A stretch of DNA of 64,000 nt from positions 1 through 64,000 of the forward strand of contig CANDCP010000013.1 in assembly GCA_947383215.1 (NCBI GenBank), given 5' to 3'. How positions within the stretch are numbered: the stretch's first letter is position 1; each line of letters begins with the position of its first letter. The position numbers and the translations under genes are program-made. A model generated the notes under the pieces. It searched no databases. It was not told the DNA's origin and saw only the letters and a program-made list of their open reading frames with translations. The stretch comes from an uncultured Roseburia sp. (lineage in GTDB: Bacteria > Bacillota > Clostridia > Lachnospirales > Lachnospiraceae). Below, one piece after another: positions 23,827-33,458 of this stretch.

Positions 23827-25692
23827 TCATGCGCGCGGGCGGATGTCAATCGCTATATGATATTCCGTAAGCCAGTAGTGTACCTGGAGCAGATAGGCGA
23901 TCATCTGCGGTCCGGCCATAAGCTGACCGTACCATGGTTTGCCGTAATCCTTGGGATTGGCGAGGAAGGTTTTTAGGGCCTCTTTGTCAATCAGCTCAAA
24001 CAGAGGCGAGACGCCTTCCGATAAAATATCCGTTAAGCGTTTGCTTAGAATCTGTTCGTAAAACGGATGATACGTTTTCGGATACGGGCTTTTTTTTCGG
24101 AGCGCGATTTTTTCCGGCAGATATGCGAGCGCAGTCTGGCGCAGCAAATTTTTTACGAGTCCGTCTTTGGCCTTCATTTCCCACGGAACGTTGAAAACGT
24201 ATTCGATCAGATCCCGGTCGGCGAACGGAACCCTGGCTTCTAAGCCGGAGTGCATACTGGTGCGGTCCATGCGGTTTAGTAGCGTCTGCATAAAGTAGCG
24301 GATATTCAGATAAGAGATCCGTCTTCTGTTTGCTTCGAGGGCGGAGTCGGTCGGTAGAATATCGATCTCATTGACGGCCGTATTGTAGGAATCGTTTACA
24401 TATTCCTCAAGGTGAAGCGCTCCGGTGATTTCGGGGCGCAAAAGCGCAAGGCGCGGCGCAAGGTTCGGCGTCCATGGGAAGGTGTCGCTCTGTAAAAATT
24501 CTTGTCTGTGAAACCACGGATAGCCGCCGAAGATTTCATCCGCGCATTCTCCGGTAAGCACGACTTTGTGAGTTTTGCTCACTTCGCCGCAAAAATACAG
24601 GAGCGAGGAGTCGATATCCGCCATGCAGGGAAGGTCGTGCGCCTTCATCGAGTCCATCAAAAGATCGGCCTGCGCCGTGTTGTCGCAGATGAGATAGTGA
24701 TGCTCGCTTTGAATGGCTTTGATCATTTCGTCGACAAACGGACGGTCCTCCGTCGGCTGGAACGAATTTGACTGAAAGAATTTATCGTTGTCGAGAAAGT
24801 CGAAAGAGAAGGTGGTTAAGTTTTTTCCCTCGTCCTGTAATTCTTTTGCGCAGACAGCGGAGACCAGGCTGGAATCAAGTCCGCCTGATAAAAAGGTACA
24901 AATGGGGACGTCGGAAACCATCTGGCGTTTGATAGAGTCGGTGACAAGGAAGGACGTTTTTTCCAAAGTCTCCTGATAGCCGTCGTCGTGCGGGCGGCTC
25001 TCTAATTTCCAATAGCAGGTATCGTGCAGTCCAAAGCGGTCGAAAGTCAGGTAGTGTCCCGGCAGGCATTCGTTTACGCCGCTTAGAATACCGCTTCCCG
25101 GGTTCCTTGCGGGTCCAAGCCCAAAGATTTCCGAAAGCCCGTTTTCATTTACGCGGGGAGCGAATCCGGGATACTGGCAGATTCCCTTGATTTCAGAAGA
25201 AAAGACAAGCGTATTGTCCAGTATAGTGTAGAACAATGGTTTGACGCCGAAGCTGTCGCGAAACAGATACAGCGTTTCATGCCTGTCGTCCCAGACCGCA
25301 AACGAAAAAATCCCGTTTAATTTTTTGACAAACCCCGGGCCCTCCCATAAAAATCCCTGTAAAATGACCTCGGTATCCGAGGTCGTGGAAAAGGAAGCCC
25401 CGTAAGACGTCAATTCCCGTTTCAGTTCTTTTGTGTTATACAGCTCTCCGTTGTAAACGATTGTAAATTCGTGACTGCCGATTGTCCTGCTCATCGGCTG
25501 CATTCCGCCGAGAAGATCGATAATGGCGAGGCGGGCGTGCGCAAGGCCGCAGCGGGCGGACAAATAAATCCCCGAGTCGTCCGGTCCGCGGTGCCTGATT
25601 GCATCGCTCATATCGGCGAGTATTTTTTTATATAAGTTTTCATTGTCCGAAAAAACAGCGTTCGGATTACAAAAGCCGGCAATTCCACACAT
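23827..25692 (-). CDS. asnB: Glutamine-hydrolysing asparagine synthetase
   Basis: 621 residues. The start was set at the ATG of MCGIAGF because Cys2 must become the N-terminal nucleophile of the class II glutamine amidotransferase domain (1-210). The synthetase domain follows, with the PP-loop LSGGLDSSLVSA and later LTGECADEIFGGYPWF. The enzyme converts aspartate + glutamine + ATP to asparagine in the cytosol. Full length and intact active sites argue for a housekeeping AsnB rather than a lasso-peptide cyclase. A 14-bp palindrome (25710-25723) sits just upstream of the start. The WYL regulator precedes it on the same strand. Confidence 0.95.
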   Translation of the reverse strand: MCGIAGFCNPNAVFSDNENLYKKILADMSDAIRHRGPDDSGIYLSARCGLAHARLAIIDLLGGMQPMSRTIGSHEFTIVYNGELYNTKELKRELTSYGASFSTTSDTEVILQGFLWEGPGFVKKLNGIFSFAVWDDRHETLYLFRDSFGVKPLFYTILDNTLVFSSEIKGICQYPGFAPRVNENGLSEIFGLGPARNPGSGILSGVNECLPGHYLTFDRFGLHDTCYWKLESRPHDDGYQETLEKTSFLVTDSIKRQMVSDVPICTFLSGGLDSSLVSAVCAKELQDEGKNLTTFSFDFLDNDKFFQSNSFQPTEDRPFVDEMIKAIQSEHHYLICDNTAQADLLMDSMKAHDLPCMADIDSSLLYFCGEVSKTHKVVLTGECADEIFGGYPWFHRQEFLQSDTFPWTPNLAPRLALLRPEITGALHLEEYVNDSYNTAVNEIDILPTDSALEANRRRISYLNIRYFMQTLLNRMDRTSMHSGLEARVPFADRDLIEYVFNVPWEMKAKDGLVKNLLRQTALAYLPEKIALRKKSPYPKTYHPFYEQILSKRLTDILSEGVSPLFELIDKEALKTFLANPKDYGKPWYGQLMAGPQMIAYLLQVHYWLTEYHIAIDIRPRA

Positions 25693-25852
25693 ATGCTGTT
25701 CCATCCCTGATAGAAATTTCTATTAGTTTATGCAAGACGGTAAGAATGTATGAAACGATTTGAAGGTATTTGTTTTAGCCGGGCGGCGCCAATTTGAAGC
25801 TCAATATTTTTTGCATGCTTCTATGATGCCGCAAGTATGTTGATGTCCTGTG

Positions 25853-26758
25853 TCAGGATTTATTTTTTTCATAAATGTTTTTTGCCCGTTCGGCTATAAT
25901 TTTTCTAAGATACGCGGGCTCTATGATTTCTACGTTCGTTCCGAATGATAAGAGATACCCGATCAGCCACTCGTCTTCCGGCATGTTTGCGGAAACAAGG
26001 TAATCTCCGTTTTCCTGACGGACTATTTGTGAATTGTCAAATTCATCATAGACGCGGTACGCCATATCTTTTGGAAAGCAAAGTACGATTGCATGATCGG
26101 TCGATTTTGTCTCTGCATCTGATTCCGGAAAGGAACGCTTCGCCGGGTCGGGAAAATCGTCCGTCAAAATTTCGAAATCGAGAATGCGGGTCAGCTTAAA
26201 AATACGGTATTCCTGCTTTTCCGTGCAGTATGCTTTTACATACCACGCCATTGACTTGTATGTCAGTTTTAACGGCTGGATAATTCTTTTGCGAAGCTCC
26301 CCGCAGGAGTTTGCATATGTAATCTTTACGTTTTTTTGACAGATCACCGCTGATTTTAACAGTTCAAATTTCTCATTGTCAGTCCCTTTATTTCCCCATC
26401 TGGAAAAATCCACTTCAAGCCAATTTTGCGAGTTGAGATGAAAGATTGCGGAGAGTTTCTGAAGAATCTGACTGTTGTCAATGTTTTGCGCGATATTGAT
26501 GCTCTGTAATGCCGTGAGAATTTCCTGCTGTTCTTCTTCCGACAATATGGCTTTATTTAAAACAAAATCGTCCATAAGACGGATCCCGCCGTTTCTTCCT
26601 GTCTCCGTGTAAATGGGAATGCCGGCCTGGCTTAAGGTGTCGATATCTCTGTAAATCGTTCTGGCCGACACCTCCAATTTTTCGGCTAATTCCAAGGCGG
26701 TGCTTTGTTTTTTGTCGAGTAAATAGTATATTATTCTAAATAGTCTGCTTCCATGCAC
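25853..26758 (-). CDS. HTH + WYL-domain transcriptional regulator
   Basis: 301 residues. An N-terminal HTH_11 domain (ALELAEKLEVSARTIYRDID...GIPIYTETGRNGGIRL) precedes a WYL effector domain (about 140-230; LTYKSMAWYVKAYC) and a C-terminal extension. The family (YafY/DeoR-like) senses nucleotides or other small ligands and often represses neighbouring genes. It lies upstream of asnB on the same strand with a 160-bp gap and divergently from the pfl operon. No target can be named. Confidence 0.92.
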   Translation of the reverse strand: MHGSRLFRIIYYLLDKKQSTALELAEKLEVSARTIYRDIDTLSQAGIPIYTETGRNGGIRLMDDFVLNKAILSEEEQQEILTALQSINIAQNIDNSQILQKLSAIFHLNSQNWLEVDFSRWGNKGTDNEKFELLKSAVICQKNVKITYANSCGELRKRIIQPLKLTYKSMAWYVKAYCTEKQEYRIFKLTRILDFEILTDDFPDPAKRSFPESDAETKSTDHAIVLCFPKDMAYRVYDEFDNSQIVRQENGDYLVSANMPEDEWLIGYLLSFGTNVEIIEPAYLRKIIAERAKNIYEKNKS

Positions 26759-26929
26759 GCTCGTTTTCTCCTTTTTTTCCGCTCTTTTGCGCTATGTCAG
26801 ATTTTATTATACTCACTTATTTTTTGATATCAAGATGAAGGCGCAAAGAGTTTAAGTTTCTTTATTTTTATAATATTCTGTATGGTAACGCCAAAAGGTC
26901 TTGACATCCCCAAAAAATTATGTTTAACT

Positions 26930-27038
26930 AAGCGTAGGTTATATGACTGACGGATAAGTGGAGTAACCACGTGAAGTATAACTGATAATTAAGCCGGCCG
27001 TCTGGGCGAGAAGCCTGGATACGTCGGCTTTTTTTTAT
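26930..27038 (+). ncRNA. ZTP riboswitch (pfl motif) with intrinsic terminator
   Basis: The conserved pfl-motif pieces appear in order: GACTGACGG, a small hairpin GTGG-AGTAA-CCAC, a variable linker, and GCCGGCCGTCTGGGC. A terminator follows directly: AAGCCG pairs with CGGCTT (27025-27030) followed by eight T's. The motif class is known to bind ZTP/ZMP, signalling 10-formyl-tetrahydrofolate shortage, and is often found in front of pfl. Here the next gene is pflB. The terminator stem uses the conserved CCGTCTGGGC strand, so ligand binding would favour read-through. Confidence 0.85.
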
Positions 27039-27104
27039 ATATTAGGAAAATCAGGAACAATGATACTGTAAGGTGATAAAGCATAAAAATTTTCCTAATA
27101 TATA
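27036..27104. repeat. 15-bp perfect inverted repeat in the pfl leader
   Basis: TATATATTAGGAAAA (27036-27050) and TTTTCCTAATATATA (27090-27104) flank 39 nt. The left arm begins in the riboswitch terminator's T-run. The loop contains AATGATACTGT...TGATAAAG, which recurs downstream at about 27220-27243. Confidence 0.75.
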
Positions 27105-27108
27105 GAAA

Positions 27109-27204
27109 AAGCCCTCCGGGCAGGAGCGCACTGCGGCGGAGAGGAATCCTGCTGCCGTGGCAGCCCGCCGCAGGCGGAGAATCCGGCAGAGCCGGATTCT
27201 ATAT
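27109..27204. repeat. GC-rich multi-hairpin element in the pfl leader
   Basis: Four hairpins are packed into about 95 bp: GCCC-TCC-GGGC, CTGCGGCGG/CCGCCGCAG enclosing GCTGCC-GT-GGCAGC, and AGAATCCGGC-AGA-GCCGGATTCT. Base composition differs sharply from the A+T-rich leader on both sides. It looks like an inserted palindromic repeat unit (REP- or MITE-like), and the leader sequences on either side resemble each other. No ORF is present. Confidence 0.6.
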
Positions 27205-27286
27205 CTAGTGTTAGGAGAAATAATGATACTGTGAAATGATAAAGTGTAAAAACTTTATTCTCAGCAACCATAACAGGAGGAAAAAT

Positions 27287-29512
27287 ATGACGCAGGAATG
27301 GAGAGGTTTTAAAGGCGGAGCATGGGAATCTGAAGTAAACGTAAGGGATTTTATTCAGAAAAACTATACGCCGTATGACGGAGACGACAGTTTTCTGGAG
27401 GGACCGACACAGGATACAAAGGATCTGTGGAAGGAAGTCTTAGAGTTGTCGAAGCAGGAGCGGGAAGCGGGCGGCGTGTTGGATATGGATACGAAGATCA
27501 TTTCCACAATTACGTCTCATCAGGCGGCTTATCTGGACAGAGAGAAAGAAAAGATTGTCGGCTTCCAGACCGATAAGCCATTCAAGCGCGCGCTGCAGCC
27601 GAACGGGGGGATCCGTATGGCGATTAAGGCATGTGAGGATAACGGATATACGGTAGATCCAGAGGTGGTAGAGTATTTTACCACGCACAGAAAGACGCAT
27701 AATGCAGGTGTGTTCGACGCGTATACCCCGGAAATGCGGGCGTGCCGCAGCAGTCATATTATTACCGGGCTTCCTGACGCCTACGGGAGAGGGCGTATTA
27801 TCGGCGATTACCGTCGTCCGGCGCTCTATGGAGTAGACAGGCTGATTGAGGATAAAGAGGCGCAGAAGGCGGGAACGAGGACGATTATGTATTCCGACGT
27901 TATCCGCGAGCGGGAGGAATTATCCGAGCAGATCCGAGCGCTAAAAATGCTAAAAGAGCTGGCGAATATTTACGGCTGCGACATCTCAAAGCCTGCCGGC
28001 AATCTGCTGGAGGCGACGCAGGCAGTGTATTTTTCTTATCTTGCGGCGGTGAAGGAGCAGAACGGCGCGGCGATGAGCCTTGGCCGCACCTCTACCTTTC
28101 TGGATATTTATGCGCAGAGAGATTTAGAGGAGGGGACGTATACGGAGGAGCAGGTTCAGGAGATTGTCGATCAGTTTATTATGAAGCTTCGGATGATTCG
28201 TTTTGCACGCACGCCGGAATATAATTCCATTTTTGCGGGCGATCCGAACTGGGTGACGGAGTCGATCGGCGGCATCGGCGTGGATGGGCGTTCTATGGTG
28301 ACGAAAATGTCTTACCGCTATTTAAATACCCTAAATAATCTCGGAGCGGCTCCGGAGCCGAACTTAACGGTACTTTGGTCTACGAAGCTTCCGGAAAACT
28401 TTAAGAAATTCTGCGCCGAAACTTCGATCAGGCACTCTGCGATTCAGTTTGAGAATGACGATCTGATGCGCGTATATCACGGGGACGACTACGGGATCGC
28501 CTGCTGCGTCTCCTCCATGAGAATCGGGAAGGAAATGCAGTTTTTCGGCGCAAGAGCCAACCTTGCAAAGTGCCTGCTCTACGCGATAAACGGCGGTGTG
28601 GACGAGATGACGGGAAAGCAGGTGGGACCGAAATTCCGTCCGATTACGTCGGAATATCTTGACTTTGACGAAGTAATGGATAAATATAAAGATATGATGA
28701 AGTGGCTTGCCGGAGTGTACGTGAATACTTTAAATATCATACATTATATGCATGATAAGTATTGCTATGAGCGTCTGCAGATGTCGCTGCATGACAAAAA
28801 TGTGAGACGATGGTTTGCAACGGGAATTGCCGGGATGTCGGTTGTCGCAGATTCGCTGTCCGCAATCAAGTACGCGAAAGTAAAGGTGATCCGCAACGAG
28901 CAGGGAATTGCAACAGATTTTGAGGTTGAGGGAGATTTTCCGAAATACGGAAATGACGACGACAGAGTAGACGCGCTTGCGCAGGAAGTGCTTCACTTGT
29001 TTATTAAATATTTAAAAGGGAACCACACATACAGGGGAGGGATTCATACAACGTCGATCCTTACCATTACCTCTAACGTAACATACGGTAAAAATACGGG
29101 CGCGACGCCGGACGGAAGAAAGCGCGGGGAAGCGTTTGCGCCGGGCGCAAACCCGATGCACGGGCGCGATACGCACGGCGCGATTGCCTCGCTTGCCTCC
29201 GTGGCGAAGCTCTCGTTTGCCGATGCGCAGGACGGAATTTCCAACACCTTTTCAATCGTGCCGCAGGCCCTGGGCAAGGACGGGGCGGATGTACAAAATC
29301 TTGTCGCAATGTTAGACGGTTATGTGGAAAAGGGAGGGCATCACTTGAATGTCAATGTCTTTCAGAGGGATACGCTGCTCGACGCGCAAAAGCATCCGGA
29401 GAAATATCCGCAGCTTACGATTCGTGTCTCCGGCTATGCGGTAAACTTTATTAAGCTGACCAAAGCGCAGCAGGATGAAGTGATTGCGAGAACCTTCCAC
29501 GGAAGTCTGTAA
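27287..29512 (+). CDS. pflB: Formate C-acetyltransferase (pyruvate formate-lyase)
   Basis: 741 residues. The adjacent catalytic cysteines are in GIACCVSSM and the glycyl-radical loop is [12 protein letters not shown] near the C-terminus. Together with AEYxSIFAGDP-like blocks these identify true PFL rather than a glycerol dehydratase. The enzyme splits pyruvate with CoA into acetyl-CoA and formate and is oxygen-sensitive, confirming an anaerobic lifestyle. The start at 27287 follows AGGAGG; the ORF upstream to 27236 is leader. A ZTP riboswitch and a long structured leader precede it, and pflA follows after 23 bp. Confidence 0.97.
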   Translation: MTQEWRGFKGGAWESEVNVRDFIQKNYTPYDGDDSFLEGPTQDTKDLWKEVLELSKQEREAGGVLDMDTKIISTITSHQAAYLDREKEKIVGFQTDKPFKRALQPNGGIRMAIKACEDNGYTVDPEVVEYFTTHRKTHNAGVFDAYTPEMRACRSSHIITGLPDAYGRGRIIGDYRRPALYGVDRLIEDKEAQKAGTRTIMYSDVIREREELSEQIRALKMLKELANIYGCDISKPAGNLLEATQAVYFSYLAAVKEQNGAAMSLGRTSTFLDIYAQRDLEEGTYTEEQVQEIVDQFIMKLRMIRFARTPEYNSIFAGDPNWVTESIGGIGVDGRSMVTKMSYRYLNTLNNLGAAPEPNLTVLWSTKLPENFKKFCAETSIRHSAIQFENDDLMRVYHGDDYGIACCVSSMRIGKEMQFFGARANLAKCLLYAINGGVDEMTGKQVGPKFRPITSEYLDFDEVMDKYKDMMKWLAGVYVNTLNIIHYMHDKYCYERLQMSLHDKNVRRWFATGIAGMSVVADSLSAIKYAKVKVIRNEQGIATDFEVEGDFPKYGNDDDRVDALAQEVLHLFIKYLKGNHTYRGGIHTTSILTITSNVTYGKNTGATPDGRKRGEAFAPGANPMHGRDTHGAIASLASVAKLSFADAQDGISNTFSIVPQALGKDGADVQNLVAMLDGYVEKGGHHLNVNVFQRDTLLDAQKHPEKYPQLTIRVSGYAVNFIKLTKAQQDEVIARTFHGSL

Positions 29513-29535
29513 TCTGTAAGAATAAGGAGGCGCTG

Positions 29536-30267
29536 ATGCAGGGATCGATACATTCCTTGGAGAGTTTTGGAACCGTAGACGGACCGGGCATTCGATATGT
29601 AGTCTTTTTTCAGGGATGCCCGATGCGCTGTAAGTATTGCCACAATCCCGATACCTGGGCGACGACGGGCGGGGTCAGAATGGAGACGGATCAGATTATA
29701 GAGAAGCTGGAGCGAAACAAAAGCTTCTACAAGACAGGCGGAATTACCGCGACAGGCGGAGAGCCGCTGCTTCAGATCGATTTTCTGACCGAGCTTTTTG
29801 AGAAGGCTAAGAAAAAGGGAATTCACACATGTTTGGATACGTCCGGAATTTGTTACAGGAAAGAGGACAGGGAGCTTATAAAAAAGTTTGAGCATCTCTT
29901 TGCGGCGACGGATCTTGTTATGCTGGATTTGAAACATATGGATGAAGACGCGCATCGGGAACTGACCGGACATGCAAACGCCTGCGTGTTTGATTTTGCG
30001 GCGGCGTTGGAGCGCGCGGCGACGCCGCTTTGGGTTCGCCGCGTTGTGGTTCCCGGGTTAACGGATAAAAAAAGCGAACTGGAAAGACTCGGGAGATATT
30101 TAAAAACGCTGTCAAATTTTGAAAAGCTTGAAGTGCTGCCGTATCACACGATGGGCAAGGCAAAATACGAGAGCCTTGGACTTGCTTATCCGCTTTCCGA
30201 TACGCCGGAGCTTACAAGAGAAGAGGCAAAACAGACCGAACAAATTATAAAATCCGCGATAAAGTGA
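29536..30267 (+). CDS. pflA: Pyruvate formate-lyase activating enzyme
   Basis: 243 residues, a radical-SAM enzyme. The 4Fe-4S motif CPMRCKYC (CxxxCxxC) is near residue 30, preceded by GTVDGPGIRYVVFFQG and followed by TGGEPLLQ. It cleaves SAM and abstracts H from the PFL glycine to make the active radical. It is the immediate partner of pflB and probably cotranscribed, with AAGGAGG before the ATG. Confidence 0.96.
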   Translation: MQGSIHSLESFGTVDGPGIRYVVFFQGCPMRCKYCHNPDTWATTGGVRMETDQIIEKLERNKSFYKTGGITATGGEPLLQIDFLTELFEKAKKKGIHTCLDTSGICYRKEDRELIKKFEHLFAATDLVMLDLKHMDEDAHRELTGHANACVFDFAAALERAATPLWVRRVVVPGLTDKKSELERLGRYLKTLSNFEKLEVLPYHTMGKAKYESLGLAYPLSDTPELTREEAKQTEQIIKSAIK

Positions 30268-30335
30268 TAAAATTTTTATTTGATGCAATAAAACTTGTTT
30301 CTCGTGTATTAATGATATGAAGGGAGTGAATCATA

Positions 30336-30932
30336 ATGATACTTCACCTGCCAGATGAACAGGAATCCGGGACAAATTCAAACGCCGGCGTGCTGGATTC
30401 CTATATCAGCAGAATAGTCACAGGTGATAAGGAGGCTCTGGCGCTTCTATATCGTGCCACAAGCGCTTCTGTTTATGGATTTGCCCTTTCTATATTAAAG
30501 AATACACAGGATGCGGAGGATGTGTTGCATGACAGCTATATCGCCGTTTATTCCTCGGCGTGTACTTATCGTTCGGCGGGAAAGCCGATGGCATGGGTTT
30601 TGACGATTACGCGCAATCTATGTCTTCAGAAACTGCGGGAGAGGAAAAAAATGGCCGACGTTTTACCGGAGAATTGGGAAACAGGTCTGGAATCCCGCCG
30701 GGAAATCAGCGAGGACGATAAGCTGGTAATATCCGAATGCATGAACCGTTTATCGGATATGGAGCGTCAGATCATAGCGCTCCATGCGATCGCAGGTTTT
30801 AAGCATCGGGAAATAGCGGATTTGCTTCATATACCTTTGTCGACTGTTCTTTCGAAATACAATCGTGCGATCAAAAAGTTAAAGAAGTATTTGGGAAAGG
30901 AGAGCAAAAGTGATGACAAATCAGGAAATTGA
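30336..30932 (+). CDS. ECF-type RNA polymerase sigma factor
   Basis: 198 residues. Region 2 (SVYGFALSILKNTQDAEDVLHDSYIAVY...AWVLTITRNLCL) and region 4 (SDMERQIIALHAIAGFKHREIADLLHIPLSTVLSKYNRAIKKL) are clear; regions 1 and 3 are absent. It overlaps the next gene by 20 bp, the usual translational coupling of a sigma factor to its anti-sigma factor. The upstream region carries AACTTG-N-CGTGTATTA-like sequence that may be an autoregulated promoter. The regulon and the signal are unknown. Confidence 0.92.
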   Translation: MILHLPDEQESGTNSNAGVLDSYISRIVTGDKEALALLYRATSASVYGFALSILKNTQDAEDVLHDSYIAVYSSACTYRSAGKPMAWVLTITRNLCLQKLRERKKMADVLPENWETGLESRREISEDDKLVISECMNRLSDMERQIIALHAIAGFKHREIADLLHIPLSTVLSKYNRAIKKLKKYLGKESKSDDKSGN

Positions 30933-32382
30933 CAATAAAATAAGGCAGGCATTTTCAAACGCGGCGCCCGACGTTCTTGATGCTGTCCTCACTGAATGCG
31001 CCAGTCAGGAAGGAAAGGTGATTGTGATGACAGAAAAAAGAAAAGTATCTTCGTTAAAAAAGTGGGCCGTTGGCATTGCGGCTGCCTTTGTGCTGTGCAT
31101 AGGGGGAACTGCTGGGTTCAGGGTATATCAGGCGAATTATACGGTAGCTTCTACGGTGTCGCTCGACGTAAATCCGAGCGTTGAGATTACGGTGAATGAA
31201 AAGGAGCGCGTATTGGCTGTCGACGCCAAAAATGAGGACGGAAAAAATATTATCGGCGATATGGATTTTAAGGGGAGCGATCTTGATGTTGCGTTGAACG
31301 CTCTGGTCGGTTCTATGCTTAAAAACGGTTACCTCAGCGACATTGCAAACTCGATTCTCGTGAGCGTAGACAATAACGATCCCGAGAAGAGCGCCGAATT
31401 GCAGGCGCGTCTGGCCGAGGAGATCAATAAGATGCTTCAGACCGACTCGTTTAGCGGCGCTGTGCTCAGTCAGACGATATCATCGGATTCCGAACTGCAG
31501 AAGCTTGCGGATAAATACGGAATTACGCTGGGCAAGGCGCAGTTGATTCAGCAGATTATCAGCAAAGATACGCGCCATACGTTTGAGGAGCTGGTATCCC
31601 TTACGATTAACGAGCTGAATCTTTTGAGCAAATCCGGCAGTATTACGCTCGACAATGTAAATTCTGTGGGAACTGCCAGCGATAAGGCATATATCGGGGA
31701 GAAAAAGGCGAAGGCCGCGGCGCTATCCCATGCCGGACTGTCAGAAAGCGATATCACACGATATACCTGTAAGCTTGACAGTGAAGACGGCATTATCGTA
31801 TATGAGATTGAGTTTTGCAGCGGAGGTTATGAATATGAATACGATATCCATGCGGTTTCTGGCGTGGTTTTAAAGTATGAAAAAGAGCCGGATGAGGACT
31901 ATGTTGCTCCGGATAAGCCGGCCGAAGGCGACGTGCAGACGCCGGACGCGGGGACAACGCCGGATACGGAAACGCCGCCGGACGCGGGGACAACGCCGGA
32001 TACGGGGACAACGCCGGACGCAGGCACAACGCCGGATGCAGGGACGCCGCCGGACGCGGGGACGACGCCGGATACGAGCACAACGCCAGGTACAAACCAG
32101 GTTCCGGGATCAAATCAGACTCCGAACGGAGGACATCACCATAGAAGTGAGTGGCATCATCAAGCACAGACATGTGTCGGAGAGACAACTGCAAGGAATG
32201 CCGTTTGTGCGCATGCAGGAATAGCATTCGAAAATATGACGGGATATAAGTGTGAACAGGATATAGAAGACGGCGCATGTATTTATGAGATTGAATTTGA
32301 GTGCGACGGCTATGAGTATGAATATGAAGTGGACGGGGCGACCGGAACAATTCTGAAATATGAAAAAGAGTATGACGATTAA
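30913..32382 (+). CDS. RsgI-like anti-sigma factor with PepSY-type domains
   Basis: About 489 residues. A cytoplasmic N-terminus (1-48) likely binds the sigma factor, followed by a single membrane helix (about 50-68). An extracellular RsgI-type domain (TVSLDVNPSVEITVNEKERV) comes next, then a PepSY-like domain (about 260-320), a Pro/Thr/Asp/Gly repeat linker (PDAGTTPDTGTTPDAG..., about 345-400) and a second PepSY-like domain (about 420-489). The two PepSY copies share the ending GYEYEYD/E-V-x-x-G-x-x-LKYEKE. A GTG at 30910 is an alternative start. The exterior domains probably sense a wall or proteolytic signal. Confidence 0.85.
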   Translation: MTNQEIDNKIRQAFSNAAPDVLDAVLTECASQEGKVIVMTEKRKVSSLKKWAVGIAAAFVLCIGGTAGFRVYQANYTVASTVSLDVNPSVEITVNEKERVLAVDAKNEDGKNIIGDMDFKGSDLDVALNALVGSMLKNGYLSDIANSILVSVDNNDPEKSAELQARLAEEINKMLQTDSFSGAVLSQTISSDSELQKLADKYGITLGKAQLIQQIISKDTRHTFEELVSLTINELNLLSKSGSITLDNVNSVGTASDKAYIGEKKAKAAALSHAGLSESDITRYTCKLDSEDGIIVYEIEFCSGGYEYEYDIHAVSGVVLKYEKEPDEDYVAPDKPAEGDVQTPDAGTTPDTETPPDAGTTPDTGTTPDAGTTPDAGTPPDAGTTPDTSTTPGTNQVPGSNQTPNGGHHHRSEWHHQAQTCVGETTARNAVCAHAGIAFENMTGYKCEQDIEDGACIYEIEFECDGYEYEYEVDGATGTILKYEKEYDD

Positions 32383-32407
32383 CCTGCCGTCTTGGGTTGG
32401 CAGGTAT

Positions 32408-33268
32408 TTAAGAGAACTGAGCGAACCAGTTTATGGTAAAGTCGAGAAAGAGCTGCTTATCCTCTGAGAGGATAAGCGGCTTTTTCCATGCAAGCGCAAG
32501 GCGCCGTTTTGGGTGGGTCTTAAGAGGAATCAGAGTGACGCGGTCGCTCTTTAAAGTGTTCCAGGAGGTAAACGGCACAAGGGCAAGACCGGTATTCGCC
32601 TCAATCATGGAGCGGAACACAGGCGCTTCATTTGCCTCGAATATAATGTTTGGACAAAATCCCTGTTCCATACAAAGGCGGTCGGATAAGGCGCGCAGCT
32701 GATTGCCTTTGCAAAATGAAATGAATTTTTCGTTGCAGAGCGCAGACAGGGATATTTCCTGTTTGCGCGCGTATTTGCTGTCGCTTGGCGCCGCGAGCAT
32801 AATTTCGTCTTCCATTAATATTTTATAATGAAATACAGATTCGTCTATCGGGAGCTGAATCAGCGTAAAGTCGTATTCTTCCCCGAGAATTAAGACGGGT
32901 TCCCCCTGGTAGGAGACGATTTTGCTGTCCGGATAAGTTTTTTCAAAGGCAGCGACGAGATCAGGGACAAAACGGATTCCGCCCTGCACATACACGCGTA
33001 TCATGCGGAGTTCTTTCGGCTGCAGCTCTTTGATTCCGGAGTCTAAGATCTGTAAAGCTTGGTCGACTTTTTTCAAAAAAATCTGTCCGTTTTCATTTAA
33101 AGAAATGCGCTTTCCCTGGCGGTCGAAGAGTTCGCAGCCAAGTTCGTCTTCCAGTTTTCGGATTGTCTTGCTGATTGCCGACTGGGGAATCATATGTTTT
33201 TGCGCTGCTTTTGTAAAATTTCCCAAAAGCGCCGCGCTTCTGAAATAACGAAGCTGAAGTAATTCCAT
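32408..33268 (-). CDS. LysR-family transcriptional regulator
   Basis: 286 residues. The HTH LGNFTKAAQKHMIPQSAISKTIRKLEDELG sits at the normal position, with an effector-binding domain behind it. It is divergent from the secreted discoidin/SGNH protein (190-bp A+T-rich gap) and convergent with the anti-sigma gene. Either neighbour could be its target, the divergent one being more usual. Confidence 0.92.
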   Translation of the reverse strand: MELLQLRYFRSAALLGNFTKAAQKHMIPQSAISKTIRKLEDELGCELFDRQGKRISLNENGQIFLKKVDQALQILDSGIKELQPKELRMIRVYVQGGIRFVPDLVAAFEKTYPDSKIVSYQGEPVLILGEEYDFTLIQLPIDESVFHYKILMEDEIMLAAPSDSKYARKQEISLSALCNEKFISFCKGNQLRALSDRLCMEQGFCPNIIFEANEAPVFRSMIEANTGLALVPFTSWNTLKSDRVTLIPLKTHPKRRLALAWKKPLILSEDKQLFLDFTINWFAQFS

Positions 33269-33458
33269 GGCAAATCCCTCCTCACCTCTGAATTGTGTTC
33301 TTTCCTAAATATGCGGTTTGTGTATATTTTTATCCGCGTAATGCGGCTATATATCCTCTGATATATATAATTATATATAATTTGATTGTTTACTTCAAGA
33401 AATTTCCTTTCTATAATTTAATTAATGGGAGAAGCTATTTTCAGAAAGGAGCAAACGA
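33269..33458. other. A+T-rich divergent promoter region
   Basis: The region between lysR and the secreted protein contains repeated TATATA/ATATAT tracts (33347-33385). No ORF or clear operator was recognised. Confidence 0.4.

Noticed and set aside
23827-25692. AsnB as a lasso-peptide cyclase
   Set aside because: The glutaminase domain with Cys2 and the full synthetase domain are intact, and no lasso protease or RRE partner is nearby; it reads as ordinary asparagine synthetase.
31793-32350. Arg/Pro-rich minus-strand ORF over the anti-sigma gene
   Set aside because: It is a mirror of the PDAGTTP repeat and has no ribosome site.
32392-32415. CCTGCC/GGCAGG hairpin after the anti-sigma gene as a terminator
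   Set aside because: The stem is short and no T-run follows; it is too weak to list.
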